Source: Bacteroidales bacterium
GTDB lineage: Bacteria; Bacteroidota; Bacteroidia; Bacteroidales; UBA7960
Assembly (NCBI GenBank): GCA_012521995.1
Contig: JAAYLH010000106.1
Location: forward strand, 1-63,105
Direction: 5' to 3'
DNA length: 63,105 nucleotides
A program made the translations under genes and the position numbers. Of the stretch, positions 18,701-27,822 are shown one piece after another. Each line of letters begins with the position of its first letter. Within the stretch, counting starts at the first letter, position 1. The notes beneath the pieces were generated by a model. It worked only from the letters and a program-made list of their open reading frames with translations. It was not told where the DNA came from and made no database searches.

Positions 18701-18753
18701 TTTCCACTGAAAATAAGGATATTCAAGATGAAGGTGAAACGTCTGTTTTTTAG
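15703..18753 (+). CDS. RND multidrug efflux pump (AcrB/HAE1-like permease)
   Basis: A 1016-residue inner-membrane proton-driven pump of usual length. It has 12 predicted helices, with helix 1 at about residues 12-32 and two large periplasmic loops. The proton-relay aspartate pair is in helix 4 (GLVVDDAIIMMENIY, about residue 400-401). The second half carries the matching GLVSKNGILMVEFAN segment. Family phrases REFPSVDPPIISV, TEPLEQSINGIPGI and LSAQFESFKDP are intact. It sits between the adaptor and a TolC-like gene, and the last 26 bp overlap the channel gene's start. The order and spacing imply one complete tripartite pump; the exported compound cannot be told from sequence. Confidence 0.95.
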   Translation: MSLSSLSIQRPVLSTVFTIVILLFGLIGFTYLGVREFPSVDPPIISVSVSYPGANSDVIETQITEPLEQSINGIPGIRTLTSVSRQGGSRISVEFELSVDMETAANDVRDKVSQAQRRLPRDVDPPTVSKADADASPIMFVVLESDRRSLLELSEIAELTMKEQLQTISGVSGIHIWGQKRYSMRLWLDPVKLAGYGLTPLDVRNAINRENVELPSGSIEGATTELTIRTLGLMTTPEEFNNLIIKEESGLVVRFRDVGRAELGPEDQRSFAKRNGIPMVGNAIVPQPGSNHIEIADEVYRRLEFMEKDLPDDVSIGIGFDNTKFIRSSISEVMNTIYIAFFLVVVIIFLFLRDWRTTLIPILVIPVSLVGAFFIMYIAGFSINVLTMLAVVLAIGLVVDDAIIMMENIYVKIEQGMTPIEAGLEGSKEIFFAIISTTITLIAVFFPIVFLEGMTGRLFREFSIVIAGAVAISSFVALTFTPMLSTKILKQRTKHGRFYESTEGFFRKLNEIYRNGLDRFLKRRWLAVVILGLAGLLVFVLFRTIPAEMAPMEDRSQITINGRGPEGATYEFMRDYIEEVVKVVEDIVPERESMIAMVSTGWTNVRIMLVPPNEREASQQEISDRLTAALRPMTRARAFVTQQSTFGGRRSGMPVQYVLQAQNIEKLREVLPEFMEKVNDSEVLQMSDVNLKFTKPELQITINREKANSMGVSAQNVGQTLQLALSGQRFGYFFMNGKQYQILGEIERENRNKPLDLKSLYVRNNFGDMVQLDNLVTLQEQTAPPQLYRYNRFVAATISSGLAPGKTISEGLAEMDRIADEVLDDTFRTALAGDSKDFQESSSSLMFAFILALVLIFLVLSAQFESFKDPIIVMMTVPLAITGALLFMWYFNVTMNIFSQIGIIMLIGLVSKNGILMVEFANQRKRAGMRKIEAIKYAAAARFRPILMTSLSTILGVLPLALGFGEGAQSRVAMGIAVVGGLFLSTFLTLFVVPAIYSYVSTENKDIQDEGETSVF

Positions 18754-20050
18754 TGCCCTGCTTATAGGGGCCCTGCCATTGCTTGTTAATGCCCAGAAAA
18801 CCCTGAGCCTGCAGGAATGCATCAACCTGGGGCTGGAGCGGAACTTCTCCATTCGCCTGGCCCGAAATACCGAGGAAATTTCTGCCAACAATGTAACTCT
18901 TGGCAATGCAGGTTATCTGCCGCGGCTGAGCCTGAGCGCCCAGCAGTCGGGGGTGGTAAACAATGTAAACCAGAACCTCGCCGATGGGAGCAGCAATTCG
19001 AGCAGGGGCGTACACAACACCTCAAGCAACGCAGGGCTGAACCTGAACCAGACCATTTTCGACGGCTTCAGGGTACAGACCACTTACCAGCAGCTTCAGG
19101 AACTTGGCGAAATAGGCTCGTTGCAAACCCGAATAACAATCGAAAACATGGTGGCTGGCATTATTGCCGAATACTATAACCTGATCCAGCAGGAACGCTT
19201 GTTGTCAAACCTGCAGTATGCCGTAGAACTCAGCAAGGAAAGGGCCAGGATTGATGAAGAACGCTATCTGCTGGGCTCGGGTTCAAAACTGCAGTTACTC
19301 CAATCGCAGGTATATCTCAATGCCGACAGCTCGCGCCTTGGCAGGCAGTATGAGACGGTGAGGACTTCGCGCATACGCCTCAATGAGCTGATGGCCCTCG
19401 ATGACATTACGGAAATGGTCTTTGTCAGGGATTCGGTCATTGAAGTGAACCCAAACCTGGTTTACGATAATTTACTTCAAGCTACCCTGAGCAACAATGC
19501 CTCTTTGCTTATTGCATCAAAAAATACAGTCATTTCGGAATACGACCGAAAGCTCATTGCCTCCAATACCTATCCTTACCTGAACTTCTCCTCGGGCTAT
19601 GGAATGACCTACAACACTTATGGGAACAGCACGATTAACAACCAGCGCAACTTAAGCGCCAATTATGGCCTTACGCTGGGATTCAATATCTTTGACGGAC
19701 TGAATCAGCGGCGTGAGATGAGTAATGCGGCTATTCGGATAGAAAACAGCAGGCTTGCCTCCCAACAGGTTGAACAGCAAACCCGGGCCGATCTGCTGAC
19801 CATTTACAATGCCTATAACAACAACCTGATGCTTCTTAACCTGGAGCTTCAAAACCTGGGCGTGGCCCGTGAGAACCTTGAGATCGCATTGGAACGATAT
19901 AAACTTGGCGCCCTGGCGGGACTTGAGTTACGCGAGGTTCAAAAGAGCCTCCTTGACGCTGAGGAACGGTTGCTCTCCATTCAATATCAGACCAAATTAG
20001 CCGAGATTTCACTCCTTCAAATTTCTGGCAGAATCATGACTTACCTTTAA
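18728..20050 (+). CDS. TolC-like outer-membrane efflux channel
   Basis: Outer-membrane factor of the RND pump, 440 residues from the chosen start. The longer frame from 18674 is rejected: the ATG at 18728 gives a perfect signal peptide (MKVKRLFF, hydrophobic core, LVNAQ) and is preceded by AAGGA at 18715-18719. The mature protein has two OEP repeats: TLSLQECINLGLERNFSIRLA at the start, a long helical hairpin around residues 130-210, and the second repeat with YDRKLIASNTYPYLNFSSGYG and QTRADLLTIYNAYNNN. It overlaps the pump gene by 26 bp, suggesting translational coupling, and is followed by a terminator. Confidence 0.93.
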   Translation: MKVKRLFFSALLIGALPLLVNAQKTLSLQECINLGLERNFSIRLARNTEEISANNVTLGNAGYLPRLSLSAQQSGVVNNVNQNLADGSSNSSRGVHNTSSNAGLNLNQTIFDGFRVQTTYQQLQELGEIGSLQTRITIENMVAGIIAEYYNLIQQERLLSNLQYAVELSKERARIDEERYLLGSGSKLQLLQSQVYLNADSSRLGRQYETVRTSRIRLNELMALDDITEMVFVRDSVIEVNPNLVYDNLLQATLSNNASLLIASKNTVISEYDRKLIASNTYPYLNFSSGYGMTYNTYGNSTINNQRNLSANYGLTLGFNIFDGLNQRREMSNAAIRIENSRLASQQVEQQTRADLLTIYNAYNNNLMLLNLELQNLGVARENLEIALERYKLGALAGLELREVQKSLLDAEERLLSIQYQTKLAEISLLQISGRIMTYL

Positions 20051-20080
20051 CAGGTAAATTTTTTCCTCCAATAAAAATTG

Positions 20081-20112
20081 CCAGACCTGGGCTTCACAGG
20101 CCTGGTTTTTTA
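20081..20112 (+). terminator. Rho-independent terminator of the RND operon
   Basis: CCAGACCTG pairs with CAGGCCTGG (one mismatch) and seven T follow. It lies 30 bp past the TolC stop. A smaller TTACCT/AGGTAA hairpin overlaps the stop codon itself (20041-20057). Confidence 0.8.
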
Positions 20113-20560
20113 CTTTTAAACGGTTGTTTATCAAACCTGTGTGGTAAATGATGTTGTTAAGTATATATAGAAAATAGTTATATTGTAAATAAGAATAATG
20201 CAGGTAAAAAACAAAAAAAGTAACATAAGGAAAACGAAAAGATAGCCCTAGGTGTTTTTTCTAGTTAAAAAATAAGGGAATCCTGAAAAAAAGGAATTGA
20301 TTAATTAGTTAAATTTAATATAGTAATTAATTTGTTTGACTGTGGTTTTTTTGATGTTCGTTTTAATTGAATCAATTTTTGTGTTTTAGGCCGTGAATTT
20401 GGTCAATTACCTTCCCTGATTGATTTTTTATGCCGGCATTAGGGTTCTGGCATTTTGCGAAGCCTAGGTTTAATTTCCGACTGATAGCAAAGAAGTTTTG
20501 CGGCAAAAAAAATGAGAAAAAGGGAGTTGGTAAGGCTCAGTAAATATTAAGGATTTCGAG
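20113..20560. other. Gene-free A+T-rich leader of the polysaccharide locus
   Basis: About 450 bases with no open frame. Very A+T-rich to about 20400, less so after. I see no clear TAnnTTTG box or strong hairpin. It probably carries the promoter and leader of the locus, in which antiterminator or leader control is common. Confidence 0.4.
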
Positions 20561-22021
20561 ATGAAAACAGATAAATGGTGGTTAATAAACAAGCTTGCCA
20601 GATATCAGTTTCTGAACAGATATGTTCTTCGATGGATATTGGAGCTGATAGAGTTTGTGTTGGTTATTGTATCGGTTCCCCTTGCTTGTCTTTTGCTCAG
20701 GGAACTGGGCCCTCTTGTGCAGATTGAATTTGAAGCGAATATAAAACAATGTGTAGTATATGGATTGTTTATGATTGCCTTTTGGTTTGCCATATCGCAA
20801 ATATCCCTTATGGCCATTTCGCCCCGATCACAAAGGTTCTTAAATTTGATATTTCTATTTATCCGCGGATACTTCTTTATTTCCCTCTTGCAACTAGGAA
20901 TCAAGTATCTGTTTAACCTCCAGGATATTCCCATTGTTTTTATCGTTCTAAACATTGGACTTGCCTTTACACTTACTTTAGGATTTCGTATCCTTTCCTT
21001 GTATTTTTTGAGGATTTACAGGGCAAGTGGCCATAATCTGAGGAAAGTGCTTATTATTGGAGATGTGTCGGCCGATTTCATCATCGACCGTTTTCAGTAC
21101 CAAAAAGATTGGGGCTACGAGATTCTGGGAATCATCAGCCAATCGAGGAAGATCAGGCGGAAATTCGGTCAGGACATCCCAATCCTAACGGGATTGGATA
21201 ACCTGGAGTACATTCTTGTGAATGAAGTGATTGACGAGGTATTCTATTGCAAGCAGAGCATAGATGAGTCGGAACTGCGCCAGGTTTTAAGGATATGCGA
21301 TGATATTGGCATTATTTTCAGGGTGCAGGCCAATTGTGGATACCTTTCACCAGAACGCCTGGAAATAAAAACACTCACAAGAAACAAGGGCTTGGTCTTG
21401 ATGGATAATCCCGCCCACAGCTTTGCCTCGGAACTGAAAACCTTAACGGATTTCATCTTCTCCTTTTTTGCCTTGTTGTTGTTGATCCCGGTCCTTATTC
21501 TTGTTTCCCTGGCCATTAAGCTGGAAAGCCGGGGTCCTGTTTTTTACAAACAGGAAAGGATAGGGCTGCGCGGCCGCAAATTCATTCTTTGGAAGTTTCG
21601 TACAATGATAGCCAATGCTGAAGTTCTTCAGGATAAGTTAAAGGCGATGAATGAAGCCGACGGGCCTGTCTTCAAGATAAAAGATGATCCGCGCATCACC
21701 CGTTTTGGAAGGATACTCCGGAAAACCGGAGTTGATGAGATTCCACAGCTTTTAAATGTGTTGCGGGGCGAGATGTCGCTGATCGGCCCCAGGCCGCCAG
21801 TGGAAGCAGAAGTGAGGGAGTATCAGCGCTGGCAGCTCAGAAGGCTTTCGGTAAAGCCCGGCATTACCTGTACCTGGCAAATTCAGCCCCATCGCAATGA
21901 TATTCGCTTTAAGGAATGGGTGAAAATGGATTTGAATTATATTGACAACTGGTCGCTTGCACACGATTTTAAGCTTGTTTTGAAGACCATTACAGCCATG
22001 GTGTTTGCGACGGGAAGATAA
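20561..22021 (+). CDS. Polyprenyl glycosylphosphotransferase (initiating sugar transferase, WcaJ-like)
   Basis: Transfers a sugar-1-phosphate (often glucose or galactose) to undecaprenyl phosphate to begin a repeat unit. It has 486 residues. The N-terminal half has four to five membrane helices (about 25-160), then a CoA-binding-like domain (RKVLIIGDVSADF, about 162-280). The C-terminal catalytic bacterial sugar transferase domain includes YKQERIGLRGRKFILWKFRTM (about 328-348), the ITRFGRILRKTGVDEIPQLLNV stretch (about 380-400), and GEMSLIGPRPP followed by VKPGITCTWQI. It is the first gene of the locus and sits behind a long leader. The substrate sugar cannot be told. Confidence 0.92.
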   Translation: MKTDKWWLINKLARYQFLNRYVLRWILELIEFVLVIVSVPLACLLLRELGPLVQIEFEANIKQCVVYGLFMIAFWFAISQISLMAISPRSQRFLNLIFLFIRGYFFISLLQLGIKYLFNLQDIPIVFIVLNIGLAFTLTLGFRILSLYFLRIYRASGHNLRKVLIIGDVSADFIIDRFQYQKDWGYEILGIISQSRKIRRKFGQDIPILTGLDNLEYILVNEVIDEVFYCKQSIDESELRQVLRICDDIGIIFRVQANCGYLSPERLEIKTLTRNKGLVLMDNPAHSFASELKTLTDFIFSFFALLLLIPVLILVSLAIKLESRGPVFYKQERIGLRGRKFILWKFRTMIANAEVLQDKLKAMNEADGPVFKIKDDPRITRFGRILRKTGVDEIPQLLNVLRGEMSLIGPRPPVEAEVREYQRWQLRRLSVKPGITCTWQIQPHRNDIRFKEWVKMDLNYIDNWSLAHDFKLVLKTITAMVFATGR

Positions 22022-22290
22022 ATAGAAATTGTACTTTGTTGATTTTTTTGAGATTTTCCCTTGTTTTTCATTTTATCCCACCCACTTCAATAAATTCGGA
22101 TATTGAAGCGTGGTGGGTTTTCCTCTTGTTTTTCTGCAGTTTCATTTAATGTTTTTGGTGAGACTTCTCCTTTTAAAGGATGGTTTGGTTAATTTATTCA
22201 ATAAATGTAAAAAATAATTTGATTAAATTTAGATAAGGTTATATGTTATTCGTTTTTTTTTAAATTTGTGTATACCAAAACTATTTCCCT
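22022..22290 (+). promoter_or_regulatory. Intergenic region with a possible TAAATTTG -7 box
   Basis: A+T-rich spacer. TAAATTTG at 22261-22268 matches the TAnnTTTG -7 consensus and would start transcription near 22275, close to the ATG at 22291. No good -33 box is seen, so an internal promoter for the export genes is only possible. Confidence 0.35.
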
Positions 22291-23049
22291 ATGAAAATAA
22301 ATCGCTTCATGGTTGTTTTTTTGGCAATCATAGGTCTTTTTTCATCTTGCGTACCTTTGGGGAGGATTGCTTATGTCCAATCCGACTCAAGGTCATCTCA
22401 AATGGTTTTTGAGGGTTCAGCCGTTGACAATATCATCCGGCCAGGCGATGAACTGTATGTTCGCATCAGCAGTGCGGATGAAGATCCTACAAGCTTGAGC
22501 ACCGAAACCCGTACCAATATTTATGACCCTGCGTTGATGAGCTATACCGTAAACGATGAGGGTAAACTGAAACTGCCTTACGTAGGCTCTATTCATGTAG
22601 CAAATCTGACTCTTGAACAAGCTGTCGACACGGTTGAAGCAGCCCTGAACGAATACTTGTTTTTTCCAACCGTTTACATCAGGTTCATCAACACTAAGGT
22701 AACGGTGTTAGGGGAGGTGAATAACCCGGGGGTTTACCTGTTTAATTATAAAAACATCAACATCCTTCAGGCCATTGGATACGCCAGCGATATGACCGAA
22801 TTTGGCAACCGAAAAAAAGTATTGCTTATACGTGAGGAGGGAGGAGTGCGATCGAAGCATGTACTGGATTTGACCTCAGATCAATTGTTGACTTCCGACT
22901 TTTATCTCGTTAAATCAGATGACATCATATATGTGGAGCCTCTTAGAAGAAAGAAATGGGACATGAACAAGGTTCCATACAATTTGATGCTTTCTGTGAT
23001 TTCCACTGCCATCCTGATCATTACCTTCGTTAATACCAATGCGAATTAA
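22291..23049 (+). CDS. Polysaccharide export lipoprotein (Wza-like, SLBB)
   Basis: Outer-membrane export protein of 252 residues. The lipobox LFSSC puts the lipidated cysteine at about residue 20. A Poly_export (PES) domain follows (IIRPGDELYVRISS, about 48-61, to LTLEQAVDTVEAAL). An SLBB-type domain is next (VTVLGEVNNPGVYLF, about 136-150). A C-terminal hydrophobic segment (VPYNLMLSVISTAILIITFV) ends the protein, as is usual in Bacteroidota members. It lies 17 bp before the Wzc-like kinase, the classical pairing for capsule export. Confidence 0.93.
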   Translation: MKINRFMVVFLAIIGLFSSCVPLGRIAYVQSDSRSSQMVFEGSAVDNIIRPGDELYVRISSADEDPTSLSTETRTNIYDPALMSYTVNDEGKLKLPYVGSIHVANLTLEQAVDTVEAALNEYLFFPTVYIRFINTKVTVLGEVNNPGVYLFNYKNINILQAIGYASDMTEFGNRKKVLLIREEGGVRSKHVLDLTSDQLLTSDFYLVKSDDIIYVEPLRRKKWDMNKVPYNLMLSVISTAILIITFVNTNAN

Positions 23050-23066
23050 AGAAAACTGAACCCATA

Positions 23067-25475
23067 ATGAAAGAACAGAAAGATGTTTTCCAGAGCAATG
23101 TTATTGCGGCAGCTAAAAACTTGCTCAATTACTGGTATGTTTTCGCTCTTTTTCTGGTTCTTTCCCTAGGCTCAGCCTTTATTTATCTGAAGTACTCGTC
23201 CAAGGAGTATTGGATAGGTTCGTCCATTTTGTTAAGGATTGAAGGCACCAGCAATACCTATGGGGGTTCAACCGAGGTTTTGAAGGCCTTTAATTTCATG
23301 CTTCAGGACAAGACCTTTCAAAATGAGATCTTTTACCTTAAGTCATACCCTTTAATCAGAGAGGTTGTTCGCGATTTAAACTACCGGGTTAGCTATTATG
23401 AACAGGCAAAGAATATCCCAACCCGATTTAGCTTTGCCAGGACAAACATATACAAGAATTCGCCTTTTTGGGTGGTTCCCCGTGAAGATCACGTCCAGCC
23501 TGTCGGTCTTTTATTTCACGTGCGAATCCTTGATGACAAACAATTTAGAATCTCAGCTTATTCCAAAGAAGGGGTAGAATTGCACGACTTATCGATTGAG
23601 CAAGCTGTAGCTTATTATTCGCCCTATGAACTGGAAGGTGTTTTTGCGTTTGGCACCCAGGTTGAAACCGAAAAAAGTTCCTTCTCCATTGCCCTGAATG
23701 GAAATTTCAACCCCAGCCTGCATATTGGGAAGGATTTCTTTTTTAGCTTTAATAATTTCAATTACCTGGCCGATTATTTTAAAGGTTCTTTAAGTATTGA
23801 AGGTCAGGGTCTGGAGTCTACCCTGGCCGAGCTTAAAGTTAAAACGGATAACATTGAACTGGGGGTTGATTTCCTCGACAAGCTTATTGAAAAATACATT
23901 GTCAACAATATGGAAGAGGCCAATTTTCTGGCCAATCAAACCATTGAACATATTGACCATCAATTGGTAAACGTTTCCGACGACTTGACTGCCTCTGAGC
24001 AACAACTTCAGCAAATCAGGACCAGTCACCGGGTGATGGACATTGAAGAGAAATCCCAGGTAATATATTCTGAATTGCAAAATGTTCGATTGTTGAGGGA
24101 TGAAGCCCAAAGGCGCCTTAACCAACTGGAAGAGCTAAACAATTATTTCTCCGAGAACATGGAGTCGACAGGTATTCTGGCCCCTTCTTCCCTGGGACTT
24201 GCCGATCCCATGCTGAACAACCTTATTGAAGAGCTGACGACACTGAATTCAGAACGCCAGCGGATTATCAGCCAGGATCAGATCAGGAATCCCAGGCTGG
24301 TTTCACTGGAGATCAGCATTGAGAACCTGAAGAAGGTTATCCAGGAGAACCTTCGCTACAGCATTAACAATAGTCGTAATGTTATTGACAACCTGAACGC
24401 AGAAGTCAATGGGCTGAATCGTGAATTTGCAGGACTGCCAGGCACTCAAAGACAATTGCTGGGCATTGAAAGGCGATTTAATATCAATGATGCAACCTAT
24501 ACCTTTTTACTGGAAAGGAGAATACAGGCTCAAATCATAAAAGCTTCCAAACTTCCTGATGCAAAGATCATTGAGCCCTCCAGGTACGCAGGTGTGGCCA
24601 GTCCCAGACGTTCCCTTGTCATGCTGATGGCCCTTATGCTTGGATGTGGTTTGCCGGCTGGCTTCTTTATGGGAAGGGACCTGATCATTAATCGAATCAA
24701 GAAAAAGGAAGACATCAAATACCTCACATCCATTCCGGTTATCGCTACCATACCCCAGAATCCTCATTCAGGTGTAAACGTAGTTATTGATTTCCCGCGT
24801 TCGCTGCCCTCTGAATCATTCCATATCTTAAGGAGCAACCTGGTATATTTTATGCAGGGAAAGCAAAACCAGGCTATTCTCATTACTTCTTCTATTCCGG
24901 GAGAAGGAAAGTCTTTCTCGGCTTTGAATTTGGCTGCCAGTTTTGCCATGACCAATGCAAGGACAGTCCTTGTTGAATTTGACTTGCGCAAACCAACCAA
25001 TTATGTTGATGTGGTTCAGATCAAGAAACATCCGGGCTTGAGCTCATATCTTATTGCCAGGGCAAGTCTGGAAGAGATCATTATTCCCACCAAGATTCCC
25101 GGCTTTGATGTGATCCATTCAGGGCAGGTGCCTCCAAATCCCATCGAGCTCATCCATAGTCCCCGGACCGAAGAACTGATTATTCAGTTGAAGCAGATGT
25201 ATGATTACGTCATCCTTGATACACCTCCATACGGGCTTCTAAGCGATCCTTTCGTGCTCATGAGGTACTCAGACCTCAATCTGTATATTGCCAGGGCTGG
25301 GTATACCAAAAAGAGCGTTTTCCTGAAAAACATTGAAGACATTGAGGGTAAGCAGATAGACCATCTGTATATCGTGATGAATGAGGATAAGGAAGAACGC
25401 AAGGGATATGGCAAGTATAAGTACTATCAAAAGGATGATGTTGAGAAAAAGGGAATCCTTACAAAGAAGTCATGA
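23067..25475 (+). CDS. Wzc-like polysaccharide co-polymerase and tyrosine autokinase
   Basis: Inner-membrane chain-length and export regulator of 802 residues. It has a Wzz domain with helix 1 at about 20-38, a long periplasmic coiled-coil region (about 270-470), and helix 2 at about 515-535. The cytoplasmic BY-kinase follows: Walker A SSIPGEGKS (about 606-614), Walker A' VLVEFDLRKPT (about 633-643) and Walker B YVILDTPPYG (about 714). The C-terminal tail carries a tyrosine cluster (GYGKYKYY) as the autophosphorylation site. It works with the Wza-like protein immediately upstream. A tyrosine phosphatase is not seen in the window. Confidence 0.94.
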   Translation: MKEQKDVFQSNVIAAAKNLLNYWYVFALFLVLSLGSAFIYLKYSSKEYWIGSSILLRIEGTSNTYGGSTEVLKAFNFMLQDKTFQNEIFYLKSYPLIREVVRDLNYRVSYYEQAKNIPTRFSFARTNIYKNSPFWVVPREDHVQPVGLLFHVRILDDKQFRISAYSKEGVELHDLSIEQAVAYYSPYELEGVFAFGTQVETEKSSFSIALNGNFNPSLHIGKDFFFSFNNFNYLADYFKGSLSIEGQGLESTLAELKVKTDNIELGVDFLDKLIEKYIVNNMEEANFLANQTIEHIDHQLVNVSDDLTASEQQLQQIRTSHRVMDIEEKSQVIYSELQNVRLLRDEAQRRLNQLEELNNYFSENMESTGILAPSSLGLADPMLNNLIEELTTLNSERQRIISQDQIRNPRLVSLEISIENLKKVIQENLRYSINNSRNVIDNLNAEVNGLNREFAGLPGTQRQLLGIERRFNINDATYTFLLERRIQAQIIKASKLPDAKIIEPSRYAGVASPRRSLVMLMALMLGCGLPAGFFMGRDLIINRIKKKEDIKYLTSIPVIATIPQNPHSGVNVVIDFPRSLPSESFHILRSNLVYFMQGKQNQAILITSSIPGEGKSFSALNLAASFAMTNARTVLVEFDLRKPTNYVDVVQIKKHPGLSSYLIARASLEEIIIPTKIPGFDVIHSGQVPPNPIELIHSPRTEELIIQLKQMYDYVILDTPPYGLLSDPFVLMRYSDLNLYIARAGYTKKSVFLKNIEDIEGKQIDHLYIVMNEDKEERKGYGKYKYYQKDDVEKKGILTKKS

Positions 25476-25507
25476 TCCTGTTGCTTTAAACTCCAGTGAT
25501 TTTTTGA

Positions 25508-26260
25508 TTGAAACAATTATTGTTAAATATAAAGGTTGATGTAACTGCGCAAGCTGAAGTTCTTGGGCGCTGCCATGACTTTCTTTCTTCAGGGGCTACC
25601 CACACCATCTTTTTCTTAAATGCGCATTGTTTTAATATTGCCCAAAAGAACCATGCCTATTTTAATGCAATTCATCACGCGGATTTGTTGCTCAATGATG
25701 GGATCGGAGTTCGGATAGCCTCCTGGTTTGCAGGGATAACTTTCCCCGAGAATCTCAACGGAACAGATCTTATCCCCAAGATCCTGGAGCTGGCTGCCCG
25801 GCAAAACTGTCCCATATTTTTTCTGGGAGGCGCCCAAGGGATTGCTGCAAAAGCTGCCTCAGAAGTAACTAAAAAAATTCCCGGTCTAATTGTTGCGGGG
25901 ACACACCACGGTTATTTTCAGCAACAGGATTCAGATGCCTTAGTCAGGCAAATCAATGAATCAGGGGCTGAAATCCTAATCCTCGGAATGGGGGTCCCCA
26001 GGCAGGAATTATGGGCATACAAGCAAATCGGGAAACTGACAGGTGTAAGAATCATCTTGGCAGGAGGAGCAATCCTTGACTTCCTTTCAGGTACCATAAA
26101 ACGAGCCCCATTATGGATGAGAAAGCTATATTTGGAATGGTTGTATCGCTTATTGCTGGAGCCTGGAAGGATGTGGAAAAGATATCTGCTAGGAGGCGGG
26201 CAGTTTCTTTTTTTTCTGATATCCCTGAGGTTCAGGAAGAAATGGTCAAAAAAAGACTGA
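25508..26260 (+). CDS. WecG/TagA/CpsF family glycosyltransferase
   Basis: GT26 transferase that adds a (N-acetyl)mannosamine-type or other sugar to the lipid-linked acceptor, 250 residues. Family hallmarks: FLNAHCFNIAQKN near residue 37, LLNDGIGVRIASW near 60, the NGTDLIPKILELA stretch near 79, FFLGGAQGIA near 100, and GMGVPRQELWAYK near 160. The start is a TTG at 25508; there is no nearer in-frame ATG, and the family's N-terminal strand begins right after it. It starts 32 bp after the kinase stop. The C-terminal basic segment (MRKLYLEWLYRLLLEP) is normal and membrane-associating. Confidence 0.9.
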   Translation: MKQLLLNIKVDVTAQAEVLGRCHDFLSSGATHTIFFLNAHCFNIAQKNHAYFNAIHHADLLLNDGIGVRIASWFAGITFPENLNGTDLIPKILELAARQNCPIFFLGGAQGIAAKAASEVTKKIPGLIVAGTHHGYFQQQDSDALVRQINESGAEILILGMGVPRQELWAYKQIGKLTGVRIILAGGAILDFLSGTIKRAPLWMRKLYLEWLYRLLLEPGRMWKRYLLGGGQFLFFLISLRFRKKWSKKD

Positions 26261-26607
26261 CTCTTTTCTCCAATGTGCTCAGAACAGTGTATGTGGGCTT
26301 GGCAGGAATATGGAGAAGTGAATATTTGGTTAATGAGTGCTTACAAATGCAGGAAAAAGACATTTATTCAGGCTTCCTTCCACTCAATGGAAAGAGCAAA
26401 TTTGCCCCCGGCCTGTTATTTGACCTATAATGAGTAGTTTTATTTTGTTTTTTTGAAAACTTCTGATCCTGTTCAAAAATATTATCTCGGCAAATGTTAT
26501 CAATGGAATGTAAAATAAAAGTGGGATGTAAATTCTCCTCATTGAAATGGAACGGTTCTCTGTGGGAAGGAAGCGCATTAAGCTTCTTGGAAATCCAATT
26601 ATAAAGC
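26261..26607. other. Gene-free stretch inside the polysaccharide locus
   Basis: A frame from ATG 26242 to 26430 (62 codons) overlaps the end of the preceding gene, has no recognisable features, and is not called. The rest is A+T-rich, with a small GAAGC/GCTTC hairpin near 26568-26583 just ahead of the next gene. Confidence 0.4.
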
Positions 26608-27822
26608 ATGAAGTTATACGAGAAAATACTCATCTTCTTCTTTATCCTTGCATCCCTTGGATTATATCAGCTCAGAGGCCTTGGAATTGTTGTCAGGCTT
26701 CTTGATATTTTTACTGTAGGTTTTATTCTGATTGCGTATATTGTTTATGCCTTTTGGGATCCAAATAAAGAACGGTTAAAGGCTGGTTTTAGGTGGCCGA
26801 TAATTTTGCTCTTGGTTGGAGTATTTATCAGTTCAGTGGCTGCTGAGGTTTTTCATGATCAAAGTCTTCATCTGACCTTCTATCAGCAAAGGCATATGTA
26901 TGCCTTTTTGTTTTACTTCCTGCTCATATACATGGCTCCTAAACCCGATTGGCTTATTGATGTCCTGTTTTATTTCGGAGTAATTGGGGGGCTTTTCTTT
27001 CTTGCGCAATATTTCCTTTACCCTACCCTGATTACGGATGCAAAAATATTCCTGGGAAGAGGGACCATCCGGATGAATCTTCCCGGGACCTATTATATGC
27101 ATATTGCTTTTTTTCTTAGTGTTGATCGTTTTTTTACCACCTATGAAAAGAAGTATGGCCTTGGAATGGTCCTGTTGCTCCTGGTGGCCTTCCTTTCGGC
27201 ATTCAGATCCACAATCGCTTCCTACGCCCTGATCACCACAGGTTTTATTTTGCTCAACACCAAGGTCAGAAACAAGGTGCTCCTCTTTGGCCTCTATGGG
27301 CTGTTGGTGGTTGCTGGGGGATTTGCTTTCAGCACCATTCTCATGGAGATGAAGACATCGGCTGAAAGAGAAACATCACAAGGGTCTTCCTACATCCGTG
27401 TCAGGGCTGCTGGTTATTTTTTCTCAAAAAATGAGGAACATAAAGTCACCTATATCATCGGAAATGGTGAGCCGACTGAACGATCTCCTTACGGACGAAA
27501 ATTGGCGGTACTGTCATTTATGTCCGGGTTTTACCTGTCGGATGTTGGTATTATCGGCTTTTATTTTAAATATGGCTTAATGGCGGCATTGGTGATGCTT
27601 TTTGTGATGTTTAAAATTATCTTTACCCGCTTAAACCGCAAAGTGTTTTTTATTAAACTCTTTTTTCTCTTTCATCTTTTGCTTATTCTCATTGCCAAGA
27701 CCTCCTTTGAATTTCTGGACAGCATTATTGCTGTGTGTATGATGCTGTACCTTTTTGATTACTACGCGTCAAGCCAGGAATCAGACCCCATTGTTATTAC
27801 TCCTGAAAAAAAGATTTCCTGA
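26608..27822 (+). CDS. Wzy/O-antigen-ligase-like polysaccharide polymerase (membrane)
   Basis: A 404-residue protein with about 10-11 membrane helices and one larger loop (about 245-300) containing TSQGSSYIRVRAAGYFF. This matches the layout of Wzy polymerases and O-antigen ligases, where an arginine in the large loop contacts the substrate. Family sequence identity is always low, so the call rests on topology, on the phrase AFRSTIASYALI, and on location between the export genes and the transferases of a Wzx/Wzy-type locus that otherwise lacks a polymerase. It could instead be a ligase. It has no operon partner closer than 347 bp on either side. Confidence 0.7.
   Translation: MKLYEKILIFFFILASLGLYQLRGLGIVVRLLDIFTVGFILIAYIVYAFWDPNKERLKAGFRWPIILLLVGVFISSVAAEVFHDQSLHLTFYQQRHMYAFLFYFLLIYMAPKPDWLIDVLFYFGVIGGLFFLAQYFLYPTLITDAKIFLGRGTIRMNLPGTYYMHIAFFLSVDRFFTTYEKKYGLGMVLLLLVAFLSAFRSTIASYALITTGFILLNTKVRNKVLLFGLYGLLVVAGGFAFSTILMEMKTSAERETSQGSSYIRVRAAGYFFSKNEEHKVTYIIGNGEPTERSPYGRKLAVLSFMSGFYLSDVGIIGFYFKYGLMAALVMLFVMFKIIFTRLNRKVFFIKLFFLFHLLLILIAKTSFEFLDSIIAVCMMLYLFDYYASSQESDPIVITPEKKIS

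Noticed and set aside
18674-18727. Longer N-terminus for the TolC-like gene
   Set aside because: It would put 18 residues ahead of the signal peptide; AAGGA stands before the ATG at 18728.
26242-26430. 62-codon frame after the WecG-like gene
   Set aside because: It overlaps the end of the preceding gene in another frame, and has no signal peptide, known motif or codon pattern.
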